Positions 5,371 through 13,604 of a stretch of DNA of 64,000 nucleotides are shown one piece after another (positions within the stretch are counted from its first letter, which is position 1; each line of letters starts with the position of its first letter). Under the pieces are notes generated by a model that did not search any database, was not told the DNA's origin, and saw only the letters and a program-made list of their open reading frames with translations. This DNA is from Arthrobacter_J sp038199985 (lineage in GTDB: Bacteria; Actinomycetota; Actinomycetes; Actinomycetales; Micrococcaceae): contig JBBPYK010000013.1 of assembly GCA_038199985.1 (NCBI GenBank), positions 1 to 64,000 on the forward strand. Reading direction: 5' to 3'. The position numbers were made by a program, and so were the translations under genes.

Positions 5371-7911
5371 CTACCCAAGCCGCTGCTTGAGGTACTTTGC
5401 CGTCGCGCCGGCCTCTGATGCGGCAACGTCCGACGGCGTGCCCTCGGCCATGAGGCGACCGCCAGCATCTCCGCCGGAAGGGCCCAGATCAATGACCCAG
5501 TCCGCTGCCGTAATCACGTCCATATCGTGCTCCACCACCACCACAGTGTTGCCCGCATCCACCAACCGGTTCAGCTGTTTGAGTAGCAACACCACGTCGG
5601 CAGGATGAAGTCCTGTGGTGGGTTCATCGAGCAGGTACAGGGTGTGCCCACGCCGGGCACGCTGCAGCTCGGTAGCCAGCTTGATCCGCTGCGCTTCACC
5701 GCCGGAAAGCTCAGTGGCCGGCTGCCCGAGCCGCAGATAACTGAGCCCAACTTCCCGTAGTGTGTCCAGACTCCGCGCGGCAGCCGGAACGTCCGCTAAG
5801 AATGTAGCGGCTTCCTCAACGCTCAGTGCCAGCACATCCGCAACAGACTTCTCTCGGTACGTGATCTGCAGAGTTTCCTCGTTGTATCGAGAGCCGTGGC
5901 AGGTAGGGCAACGGCCGTAGCTGCCGGGCAGGAATAGCAGCTCGACAGCCACGAAACCCTCGCCGAGACACGTATCGCAGCGACCGCCTGCCACGTTGAA
6001 GGAGAACCGTCCGGCGCCATAGCCACGCGCTCTGGCCTCATCGGTGCCAGCGAAAACCTTGCGAACGGCGTCGAACAATCCCGTGTAGGTGGCCAGATTT
6101 GATCGGGGAGTACGCCCAATAGGCTTCTGATCCACCTTCACCAAACGGTCGATGCTGTCCAAGCCCTCAACACTCTTGACGACAGTGACGTCTATGTCTT
6201 CCAAAACTTCGGACGGTCCGGAACTGTCGGCCCCCAAAGCCGAACCACCGACGTCGGGCGTGGTCTCGATCAGGGACGGAACGTGACGACCTACGACGTC
6301 GGGCAGCACATGGCTGACCAGTGTGGATTTTCCGGAACCGGACACCCCGGTGATGGCTGTCAGCACGCACAACGGAATGTCGACGTCGAGCCCATCCAGA
6401 TTATGCCGGGTGATACCGGTCAGTCGAAGCCAATTCTGTGGCGAGCGAAGCACGCGTTCCGGCTCGGAAGTCGCTTTGTCCGGGAACAGGAATGGCCTGG
6501 TCGCTGAGGCGGAAACCTCCGCCAACCCGGCAACCGGACCACTGTAGAGAACGCAGCCGCCCCCGGTACCAGCGCCCGGACCGACGTCGACAATCCAATC
6601 CGCCCGCGCCACGACGTCCATGTTGTGTTCCACCACGAACACTGAGTTCCCTGAGATCTTGAGCTGATCCAGAACGGCCAGCAGTGGTTCCGCATCCGCG
6701 GGGTGCAGACCGGCGGAAGGCTCGTCCAACACGTAGATCACGCCGAACAACCCTGACCTCAACTGGGTGGCAATGCGCAGCCGCTGCATTTCGCCGGGGG
6801 AGAGCGTGGGAGTGGCACGGCCGAGCCCCAAGTACCCGAGGCCGAGTTCCAGCAACACCTCAATGCGCTGCAGCAGATCGCCCGCAATGGCCGCAGCAAC
6901 GTCCGTTCCCTCACCGGAGGAAGCCGACGCCCACGCGGTCTCGGTGTCCACCAGCTCAGCGGTGGGACGCAGGACGTCCGCCAGATCAGTCATGGAGAGC
7001 TGATTGAGCTCAGTAATAGTTCGACCGGCGAAGGTGACAGCCATGGCTTCCGGCTTGAGTCCGTTCCCGCCACAGACAGGGCAGGGACCCGAATGCATGA
7101 AGGCAAGGGCTTTGTTACGCAGATTCTGGCTCTTGGTATCAGCAAGGGTGTGCAGGACATTTGCCTTGGCACTCCAGAACCGACCCTTATATGGTTTCGC
7201 GATCCTGTCCCGCTGCGGCGTGACCTCAACAACGGGCTGCTCATCGGAGAACAGGATCCACTCGCGGTCCTTCTGCGGCAGGTCCTGCCAGGGGAGATCG
7301 ATGTCGTAACCGAGGGTGGCAACAATGTCACGCAGGTTTTTTCCTTGCCACGCCCCCGGCCAAGAGGCAATGGCCCCTTCGCGGATGGTCAGGGTTGGAT
7401 CGGGAACGAGCAAGGACTCTATGACCGTGTGCGCGGTGCCTGTCCCATGGCATTCCGGGCACGCGCCCATTGCCGTGTTGGGAGAGAAGGAGTCCGATTC
7501 CAGCCGACCTTCGGCCTCCGCCGGATACGTTCCCGCGCGTGAGAACAGCATGCGCAGTGAGTTGGAGAGAGTGGTAACCGTACCCACGGTGGAGCGGGAA
7601 CTGGGCGTTCCCCGGCGCTGTTGTAGGGCGACTGCGGGTGGTAGCCCGCCAACGTACTCCACTTTCGGTGTGTGCCCCTGCTGGATAAGCCGCCGGGCGT
7701 AGGGCGCCACCGACTCCAGGAATCGGCGTTGAGCTTCGGCAAAAATGGTGCCGAAGGCCAACGACGACTTCCCGGAGCCGGAGACCCCCGTGAAAGCGAC
7801 TATCGAGTCCCTGGGGACGTCGACGTCGACGTCGCGCAGGTTGTTTTCACTAGCGCCGCGAACCTGGACAAAACCGTCCTTGACCCCGGCCTGATTTTCA
7901 TTGGAAGGCAT
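5371..7911 (-). CDS. UvrA2-type excinuclease ABC ATPase (short UvrA paralogue)
   Basis: 846 residues with two ABC ATPase halves typical of UvrA: Walker A GVSGSGKSSL (about 42-51) and GVSGSGKSTL in the second half, and signatures LSPGEMQRLRIA and LSGGEAQRIKLA. Zinc-finger cysteine pairs are CPECHGTG, CPVCGGNG, CDTCLGEG and CPTCHGSR. True UvrA is about 950 residues; the shorter length fits UvrA2/DrrC-like paralogues, which lack the UvrB-binding region and are linked to tolerance of DNA-binding drugs. It probably binds damaged or intercalated DNA rather than performing standard excision repair. Single gene with start at 7911 and a weak ribosome binding site; the fic/XRE unit lies downstream on the same strand. 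Confidence 0.88.
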   Translation of the reverse strand: MPSNENQAGVKDGFVQVRGASENNLRDVDVDVPRDSIVAFTGVSGSGKSSLAFGTIFAEAQRRFLESVAPYARRLIQQGHTPKVEYVGGLPPAVALQQRRGTPSSRSTVGTVTTLSNSLRMLFSRAGTYPAEAEGRLESDSFSPNTAMGACPECHGTGTAHTVIESLLVPDPTLTIREGAIASWPGAWQGKNLRDIVATLGYDIDLPWQDLPQKDREWILFSDEQPVVEVTPQRDRIAKPYKGRFWSAKANVLHTLADTKSQNLRNKALAFMHSGPCPVCGGNGLKPEAMAVTFAGRTITELNQLSMTDLADVLRPTAELVDTETAWASASSGEGTDVAAAIAGDLLQRIEVLLELGLGYLGLGRATPTLSPGEMQRLRIATQLRSGLFGVIYVLDEPSAGLHPADAEPLLAVLDQLKISGNSVFVVEHNMDVVARADWIVDVGPGAGTGGGCVLYSGPVAGLAEVSASATRPFLFPDKATSEPERVLRSPQNWLRLTGITRHNLDGLDVDIPLCVLTAITGVSGSGKSTLVSHVLPDVVGRHVPSLIETTPDVGGSALGADSSGPSEVLEDIDVTVVKSVEGLDSIDRLVKVDQKPIGRTPRSNLATYTGLFDAVRKVFAGTDEARARGYGAGRFSFNVAGGRCDTCLGEGFVAVELLFLPGSYGRCPTCHGSRYNEETLQITYREKSVADVLALSVEEAATFLADVPAAARSLDTLREVGLSYLRLGQPATELSGGEAQRIKLATELQRARRGHTLYLLDEPTTGLHPADVVLLLKQLNRLVDAGNTVVVVEHDMDVITAADWVIDLGPSGGDAGGRLMAEGTPSDVAASEAGATAKYLKQRLG

Positions 7912-7966
7912 CTGTCTATTCTAGGTGCGACCTATGCCATTGCGCTCTCAGCGACGCTTCGGCGGG

Positions 7967-9181
7967 TCAAGCAGCCAGGTAGCCGTTGGGATTCAGGACA
8001 TACTTCGTTGCCGCTCCGGCGTCGAACTCCGCATAGCCGCGAGGTGCGTCCTCGAGGCCAATCGCCTTGGCATTGACGTTCTTGCCGATACTCACTCTGT
8101 CGTGCAGGATGGCCTGCATCAGCTGCCGGTTGTACTTCATGACAGGACATTGACCCGTGGTGAAGGATAGCGATTTCGCCCAACCCGTACCCAGGCTCAA
8201 CGAGAGTGAACCCTTCTGGGCAGACTCATCTGATGCACCCGGATCACCAGTGACGTACAGACCAGGGATCCCCAGCTTGCCACCGGCAGCGGTAATGTCC
8301 ATGAGCGAGTTCAGGACGGTCGCGGGCGCCTCGTCCGCGTCCGCGCCGTGTCCCTTGGCCTCAAACCCGACTGCATCCACACCACAATCCACTTCCGGAA
8401 CGCCCAAGAGCTGCTCAATCTGGTCCTTCGGGTGACCCTGTGAGACATCAACCGTTTCGCAACCAAAGCTGCGTGCCTGCTTGAGCCGTTCTTCGTTCAT
8501 GTCGCCCACAATGACGACGGCGGCGCCCAGCAGTTGCGCAGCCGTTGCAGCAGCCAACCCCACAGGGCCCGCCCCGGCGATATAGACAGTAGATCCCGGA
8601 CCCACTCCCGCCGTGTAAGCACCGTGAAAACCGGTGGGGAAGATGTCGGAGAGCATGGTCAGATCCATGATCTTCTCCAGTGCTTGGTCTTTGTCCGGGA
8701 ACTTCAGCGCGTTCCAGTCGGCGTAGGGCACCAGCACGTACTCGGCTTGGCCACCTACCCAACCGCCCATATCCACGTAGCCGTACGCTCCGCCTGGCTG
8801 GGCAGGATTGACGTTTAGGCAGATACCGGTCTTCTGCTCCTTGCAGTTTTTGCAGCGGCCGCAGGAGATGTTGAAGGGAACAGAGACCATGTCTCCCTTT
8901 TTGATGAATTCCACGTCGCGGCCAACTTCTACCACCTCGCCGGTGATCTCATGGCCCAGGATCAAGTTTTTGGGTGCAGTGGTCCGGCCTCGGACCATGT
9001 GCTGGTCCGAACCACAGATGTTCGTGGCCACGGTTTTCAGAATGACGCCGTGATGCACCTGGCGACCGACGTTGTCCGGGTGCACTCCCGGTCCGTCTTT
9101 GAGCTCAAAAGTGGGGTAGTCGGTGTCGATGACCTCGACCTTGCCGGTTCCCTTGTACGCAACTGCTCTGTTCCCTGACAT
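7967..9181 (-). CDS. fdhA: Glutathione-independent formaldehyde dehydrogenase (zinc, NAD-dependent)
   Basis: 404 residues of the medium-chain zinc dehydrogenase family, close to the glutathione-independent formaldehyde dehydrogenases (formaldehyde to formate with NAD). Catalytic zinc ligands lie in ICGSDQH and GHEITGEV, the structural zinc site is CGRCKNCKEQKTGIC, and the Rossmann motif is IAGAGPVGLAA. The long insert with GGAYGYVDMGGWVGGQAEYV is typical of this subgroup rather than of ordinary alcohol dehydrogenases. It stands alone, divergent from the hydrolase gene at 9427. It fits the window's other one-carbon genes; a physiological role in detoxifying formaldehyde from methylated compounds is an inference. 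Confidence 0.9.
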   Translation of the reverse strand: MSGNRAVAYKGTGKVEVIDTDYPTFELKDGPGVHPDNVGRQVHHGVILKTVATNICGSDQHMVRGRTTAPKNLILGHEITGEVVEVGRDVEFIKKGDMVSVPFNISCGRCKNCKEQKTGICLNVNPAQPGGAYGYVDMGGWVGGQAEYVLVPYADWNALKFPDKDQALEKIMDLTMLSDIFPTGFHGAYTAGVGPGSTVYIAGAGPVGLAAATAAQLLGAAVVIVGDMNEERLKQARSFGCETVDVSQGHPKDQIEQLLGVPEVDCGVDAVGFEAKGHGADADEAPATVLNSLMDITAAGGKLGIPGLYVTGDPGASDESAQKGSLSLSLGTGWAKSLSFTTGQCPVMKYNRQLMQAILHDRVSIGKNVNAKAIGLEDAPRGYAEFDAGAATKYVLNPNGYLAA

Positions 9182-9426
9182 CGATATGCCTTTCAGTTTC
9201 AGTTGATCCCGGCCGGATAACCGGGACCGTTACTCAAAGTCTGACTCCGCCCAGGGCACTCCAGAAGGAATAGCCTCGGATGGGTAGGGCTTGCCCTCAC
9301 GCTACACGGAAGCTTCATGATTGTGTATGGATATTCATCGGATATCGGCAGTCCTTGCAAGACTGTTCTTGGTAGAAGACATTGCGCTGAGGCCAAACAC
9401 GCGAACACCGATGAGATGGAGCGAGC

Positions 9427-10293
9427 ATGAATTTCCTTGCCCGAACGATGGGTACTGTCCTGGCCTACTCCCTGCTGCACCCCAAACGCAGGAAGCCCCA
9501 CCGAAGCCCCACTGACTTCGCCGTCGAAACATGGGACAACCAAACCGTGCCAACCTCGGATGGCAAAAAGCTCAGCTGCTGGCTGCTGCACGGTGGACCG
9601 CAGAAACTGGCCGTCGTCGGGCACGGAATCGGGCTCTCGAAGTCGGCCTCGCTTGGCCAGGCCGCGTACCTAAATTCGCAGGGGTTCACGGTCCTCATGT
9701 TCGATCACCGCAACCACGGCGAATCGTCGCTGGACTTCAACGCCATGGACATGGCACGCAGGTTCACGCTCGACGTCGAATCCTGCGTCTCATGGCTCCG
9801 AACCAACGCCGGTGAATCGGACGCCAAGATGGTGGTCTTTGGCTACTCCTTTTCGACGTTCCCCAGCGTCTACTCTGCCTCGCGAGGGCTGGTGGACATC
9901 GACGCCGTCGTCTGTGACAGCGGTCCCGGGCTGACCCTTGAGTCGCTTTTTCAGGGCTTTATGAAGGCCGGAAAGTTCCCTCGAATCCCCGGCTTCACGT
10001 CCCCATCCTCGGAAGCTTCCCTCAAGGAGTCCACTGCAGGTGCAGCCGTCAAAATGTTGGGTGCAACATGGCCACCCCCGCCGAACGCAGGACTGATGTC
10101 CACCATCCCCATGATGTTCATCTCAGGAGCCTCAGACGTCGTGATCGAGCCGCAGGAGGTTCAGGCGCTCGCGGACCACTACCCGAACGTGCAGGTTGCG
10201 GTTCTCGAAGGAGCACACTTGGGTACTTTCAAGGGAAGCAAAGACGCCTACCTGCAGACACTGTCGCAGTTCCTGCAGACGGTCAACGCATGA
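9427..10293 (+). CDS. Alpha/beta hydrolase with atypical nucleophile elbow
   Basis: 288 residues with an alpha/beta hydrolase fold: an N-terminal hydrophobic stretch, VVGHGIGLS (oxyanion region), MFDHRNHGES, the nucleophile strand VVFGYSFSTF, then ISGASDVVIEP (acid) and LEGAHLG (His). The elbow is G-Y-S-F-S, not the usual GxSxG, so the last Gly is Ser; the Ser/Asp/His triad can still be formed. Similar short hydrolases in actinobacteria have N-terminal anchors. The start at 9427 follows TGGAGCGAGC. The next gene begins inside its stop codon (ATGA), so the two are co-translated. Substrate unknown. Confidence 0.8.
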   Translation: MNFLARTMGTVLAYSLLHPKRRKPHRSPTDFAVETWDNQTVPTSDGKKLSCWLLHGGPQKLAVVGHGIGLSKSASLGQAAYLNSQGFTVLMFDHRNHGESSLDFNAMDMARRFTLDVESCVSWLRTNAGESDAKMVVFGYSFSTFPSVYSASRGLVDIDAVVCDSGPGLTLESLFQGFMKAGKFPRIPGFTSPSSEASLKESTAGAAVKMLGATWPPPPNAGLMSTIPMMFISGASDVVIEPQEVQALADHYPNVQVAVLEGAHLGTFKGSKDAYLQTLSQFLQTVNA

Positions 10294-10853
10294 GTCGTGG
10301 CCAGAGCGTTTCCCTGCCGCAGCGAGCTCCCTGGTGGTGGTACCCCAACACATCCTCCGAAGGCCCTGCGCCGCGGGAGTTCACCGCCGTCGCTCCTGGC
10401 CAACACTGGGTCAGGGCCATCGACGTCGAGGCAACGCCGGAGGACCTCTTTGCCTGGGTTACACAACTACGCAGAGCGCCCTACAGCTACGACTGGGTCG
10501 ATAATTTCGGTCGGCGCAGTCCACAAACTCTTGATCGAAGCATGGTCAATGTTGCCGTTGGCGACACCGTCATGACCATTTTCACGGTCATCGCGGTGGA
10601 GCCTGGAACGTCGATGACCTTGAGCATGAAGGAGGGACGGCCAACTTCGCTCTTTGGCTCCCTGACGGTGCACTACGAGGTTGAAGCCAGGGGAGAGCAG
10701 TCCCGTCTCATCGTGGAGATGGTTGTTCCGCAGTCCCCGGGACCGCTGAAGGCTTCGCGGCGATACGTGCTCGCCTGGGGCGATCTACTCATGATGCGCA
10801 AGCAACTCAAGGAGCTGAAGCGGCTCGCGGAGTCGACTGCGCTCTCGAGTTGA
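10290..10853 (+). CDS. SRPBCC-superfamily protein (polyketide cyclase/START-like)
   Basis: 187 residues. The ATG at 10290 overlaps the stop of the hydrolase gene by 4 nt. After a Pro/Trp-rich start (RAPWWWYPN), the body reads like an SRPBCC ligand-binding fold: RAIDVEATPEDLFAWVTQLR, YSYDWVDNFGRRSP, then IFTVIAVEPGTSMTLSM and a beta strand before a long C-terminal helix containing KQLKELKRLAES. These proteins bind hydrophobic ligands. Co-translation with the hydrolase suggests a shared substrate (inference). The call is by fold pattern; no specific subfamily is recognised. Confidence 0.75.
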   Translation: MSRGQSVSLPQRAPWWWYPNTSSEGPAPREFTAVAPGQHWVRAIDVEATPEDLFAWVTQLRRAPYSYDWVDNFGRRSPQTLDRSMVNVAVGDTVMTIFTVIAVEPGTSMTLSMKEGRPTSLFGSLTVHYEVEARGEQSRLIVEMVVPQSPGPLKASRRYVLAWGDLLMMRKQLKELKRLAESTALSS

Positions 10854-10890
10854 GCTGAACTGAGTTGACGCAGTAGACGCCGGTCACAAG

Positions 10891-11754
10891 TTACGCGGCA
10901 GCCTCTAGCTCCTCGTAGGTCGCGTCGTCGAGCACTACGTCCAACGCGCCCATGTTCTCTTCCAAGTGCTCCACGGAGCTAGTACCTGGGATTGGCATGA
11001 TGACGGGGGAGCGGCGGAGCAACCAGGCCAGAGCTACCTGCGACGTCGTCGCGCCGAGTCGTTTCGCGGCGGCGTCCAGTGGGCCCCCCGGCTGTGCAAG
11101 TTCACCGGCGGAGATTGGAGCCCAGGGAATGAACCCGATGCCGTTCTCGGTGGCGTAGCTCAGCACGTCCTCCGACTTCCGGTCCGTCAGGTTATAGCGG
11201 TTCTGAACAGTGGACACCGTGAAGAACTTCTCGGCCCGCTTCAACTGCTCCACGCTGACTTCAGACAGGCCGAGAGCTTTAACCTTGCCCTCCTGCTGCA
11301 GATCACGCAGGACGGAGAACTGTTCCTCCTCGTCGACCTTCGGATCAATGCGGTGAAGCTGCAGAAGATCCAGTGAATCAACCTTGAGTTTACGCAGGCT
11401 CAGCTCGGTCTGCTGCCGCAGATACTCGGCGCGACCCACCGGAACCCAGTCACCCGGCCCGGTGCGCGTAAAACCGACTTTCGTTGCAATCCGGAGACCG
11501 TCCTTGTACGGATGGAGCGCCTCAGCAATGATTTCCTCGCTGACATTCGGGCCATAGGAATCCGCAGTGTCAATGAAATCGACACCAAGCTCGACGGCGC
11601 GGCGCAGCACCTTGATAGCGCCGGCTCTGTCCTTGGGCTCGCCCCACACCCCTTCGCCGACAATGCGCATGGCGCCGAATCCGAGCCGGTGCACCTCGCC
11701 CAGGTCCTTGAGAGTGATGGTCGCGGGGACAGCTGTTGTGTTGTTTTCGCTCAT
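10891..11754 (-). CDS. Aldo/keto reductase
   Basis: 287 residues of the aldo/keto reductase superfamily, an NADPH-dependent TIM barrel. The catalytic tetrad is visible: Asp and Tyr in DTADSYGPN, Lys in IATKVGF and His in LLQLHRID. The NADP-binding end is PVIMPIPGTSSVEHLEEN. The ATG at 11754 (MSENNTT) is preferred over an in-frame start 90 nt upstream that would add a low-complexity Gly/Ala/Arg stretch. The ribosome binding site is weak. Such enzymes reduce aldehydes, ketones or quinones; the substrate is unknown. It lies after a hairpin that separates it from the ABC-F gene. Confidence 0.88.
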   Translation of the reverse strand: MSENNTTAVPATITLKDLGEVHRLGFGAMRIVGEGVWGEPKDRAGAIKVLRRAVELGVDFIDTADSYGPNVSEEIIAEALHPYKDGLRIATKVGFTRTGPGDWVPVGRAEYLRQQTELSLRKLKVDSLDLLQLHRIDPKVDEEEQFSVLRDLQQEGKVKALGLSEVSVEQLKRAEKFFTVSTVQNRYNLTDRKSEDVLSYATENGIGFIPWAPISAGELAQPGGPLDAAAKRLGATTSQVALAWLLRRSPVIMPIPGTSSVEHLEENMGALDVVLDDATYEELEAAA

Positions 11755-11874
11755 GGAGGCCGTAACCCCCGTCACGGTGGAGTTATTCCGCCGCGGCCGT
11801 CCCGCCCCGTCGCCTCCTGCCCCGCCGCTTCCTGCATTGTCCAACGTGGCGCGAGATCGGGGTTTACCGCCGAG

Positions 11875-11914
11875 GTCACCCCCTGCGCAAGCTATTTCGG
11901 CGACGCGGGGTGAC
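11875..11914 (-). terminator. Terminator-like hairpin after the ABC-F gene
   Basis: Inverted repeat GTCACCCC / GGGGTGAC around a 24-nt loop, 24 nt beyond the ABC-F stop and upstream of the aldo/keto reductase gene. The stem is short and no T-run follows, so function as a terminator is only possible. Confidence 0.4.
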
Positions 11915-11937
11915 GTCGGCCAGGTAGAGGGGCCGAG

Positions 11938-13575
11938 CTACCTCACCGTGACCTGACCGCCGTCGACGTTCCACCGCGAATCCAGCCGCACATTCTCCAG
12001 CAACCGTCGATCATGGGTGACCAGCAACAGCGTGCCCGAGTACTCCTCCAGGGCTTCCTCCAACTGTTCGATGGCGGGCAGGTCGAGGTGGTTGGTCGGT
12101 TCGTCGAGGACCAGCAGGTTGACCCCTCGGGCTTGCAACAGCGCCAGTCCGGCACGGGTGCGTTCACCGGGAGACAGGCGCCCAACCAGCGATCGCACCT
12201 GATCCGCCTTCAACCCAAACTTCGCCAGCAGAGTCCGCACCTCGGCCTGCGCCAGATCTGGCACTGCGGCCTCAAAAGCCGATGCCAGATCCTGGTCCTC
12301 GGCCAACTGACCGCGTGCCTGGTCAATTTCGCCAACGGACACGTTGGCACCCAGCGCTGCACCGCCGTCGTCCGGGGCCTGGTGTCCTAGAAGGAGCCGC
12401 AGCAGCGTGGACTTACCGGCACCATTTGGCCCCGTAATGCCTACGCGCTCGCCGGCGTTGACCTGCAACGACACCGGCCCCAGCGTGAAATCACCCTGCC
12501 GGGCCAGAGCGCCGTTCAAGGTCGCTACCACCGAGCTCGACCGCGGTGCACTACCGATGGTGAACTGCAGCTGCCATTCCTTCCGCGGCTCCTCCACCTC
12601 ATCCAACCGGGCAATCCTGGACTCCATCTGTCGCACCTTCTGCGCCTGCTTCTCGGAAGACTCAGCGCTGGCCTTGCGGCGGATCTTGTCATTGTCCGGG
12701 CTCTTCTTCATGGCGTTCCGCACCCCCTGGGAACTCCACTCACGTTGTGTCCTTGCCCGCGACACCAGATCCTGCTTCTTGTCGGCGAACTCCTCATAAG
12801 CTTCTCGGGCGTGACGTTTCGCCACCGCACGCTCCTCCAGAAAAGCATCGTAGCCGCCGTCGTACACGTCCACCTTGTTCTGGACGAGGTCCAACTCCAC
12901 CACCGTTGTCACACAGCGGGACAGAAACTCGCGGTCATGCGAGACCAACACAGCGCCGCCGCGCAGGTTCCGCATAAACCCTTCCAACCGGGCCAGCCCA
13001 TCCAGGTCCAGATCATTGGTGGGCTCATCCAGAAGCACGACGTCGAACCGGCTCAGGAGGAGCGCAGCCAGGGCCACCCGGGCCAGCTGACCGCCCGAAA
13101 GTCCGGTCACTTCTGTAGTGGGATCAATGCCGGGGGCGACGTCGGCCAGTACAGCGGGCAGACGATCCTCCAGATCAGCGGCACCTGAGGCGAGCCAGTG
13201 ATCCAGCGCTACTGCATAGCGGTCTTCGGCCATTTTGGTCCCGGACACGAGCTCGTCCGCGGTGGCTTCCATGGCCTCGGTAGCCGCCGTCGAACCTGTG
13301 CGCCGTGCAATATATTCGCCGACCGTCTCACCGGGAACGCGCTCATGCTCCTGCGGAAGCCAGCCCACAAAGGCGTCCCTGGGGGAGGCCATGACCGAAC
13401 CAGCAAGCGGTTCATCCACCCCCGCTAGCAACCGAAGCAACGTTGTTTTCCCGGCACCATTGGCACCCACCACCCCGACGACGTCGCCCGGGGCAACAGT
13501 GAGATTGAGGTTTGCGAAGAGCGTTCGGTGGGCATGGCCGCCAGAGAGAGCCTTAGCCACGAGAGTTGCAGTCAT
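11938..13575 (-). CDS. ABC-F family ATPase (ribosome-associated, soluble)
   Basis: 545 residues with two ABC domains and no membrane segments. Walker A motifs are GANGAGKTT and GPNGAGKST, signatures LSGGQLARVALA and LSPGERTRAGLA, and Walker B boxes DEPTNDLDL and DEPTNHLDL. The charged linker between them (about residues 230-330, rich in Lys, Arg and Glu) is the ABC-F arm that reaches into the ribosomal E site. ABC-F proteins act as translation factors, and some protect ribosomes from antibiotics; which applies here cannot be told. It starts 29 nt after the stop of the poxB-like gene on the same strand. Confidence 0.9.
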   Translation of the reverse strand: MTATLVAKALSGGHAHRTLFANLNLTVAPGDVVGVVGANGAGKTTLLRLLAGVDEPLAGSVMASPRDAFVGWLPQEHERVPGETVGEYIARRTGSTAATEAMEATADELVSGTKMAEDRYAVALDHWLASGAADLEDRLPAVLADVAPGIDPTTEVTGLSGGQLARVALAALLLSRFDVVLLDEPTNDLDLDGLARLEGFMRNLRGGAVLVSHDREFLSRCVTTVVELDLVQNKVDVYDGGYDAFLEERAVAKRHAREAYEEFADKKQDLVSRARTQREWSSQGVRNAMKKSPDNDKIRRKASAESSEKQAQKVRQMESRIARLDEVEEPRKEWQLQFTIGSAPRSSSVVATLNGALARQGDFTLGPVSLQVNAGERVGITGPNGAGKSTLLRLLLGHQAPDDGGAALGANVSVGEIDQARGQLAEDQDLASAFEAAVPDLAQAEVRTLLAKFGLKADQVRSLVGRLSPGERTRAGLALLQARGVNLLVLDEPTNHLDLPAIEQLEEALEEYSGTLLLVTHDRRLLENVRLDSRWNVDGGQVTVR

Positions 13576-13604
13576 CAGACCAGTTTAGGAGAACCAGATG
13601 AGGG

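Noticed and set aside
11755..11844. 30-residue N-terminal extension of the aldo/keto reductase
   Set aside because: Low-complexity Gly/Ala/Arg sequence with no family support.
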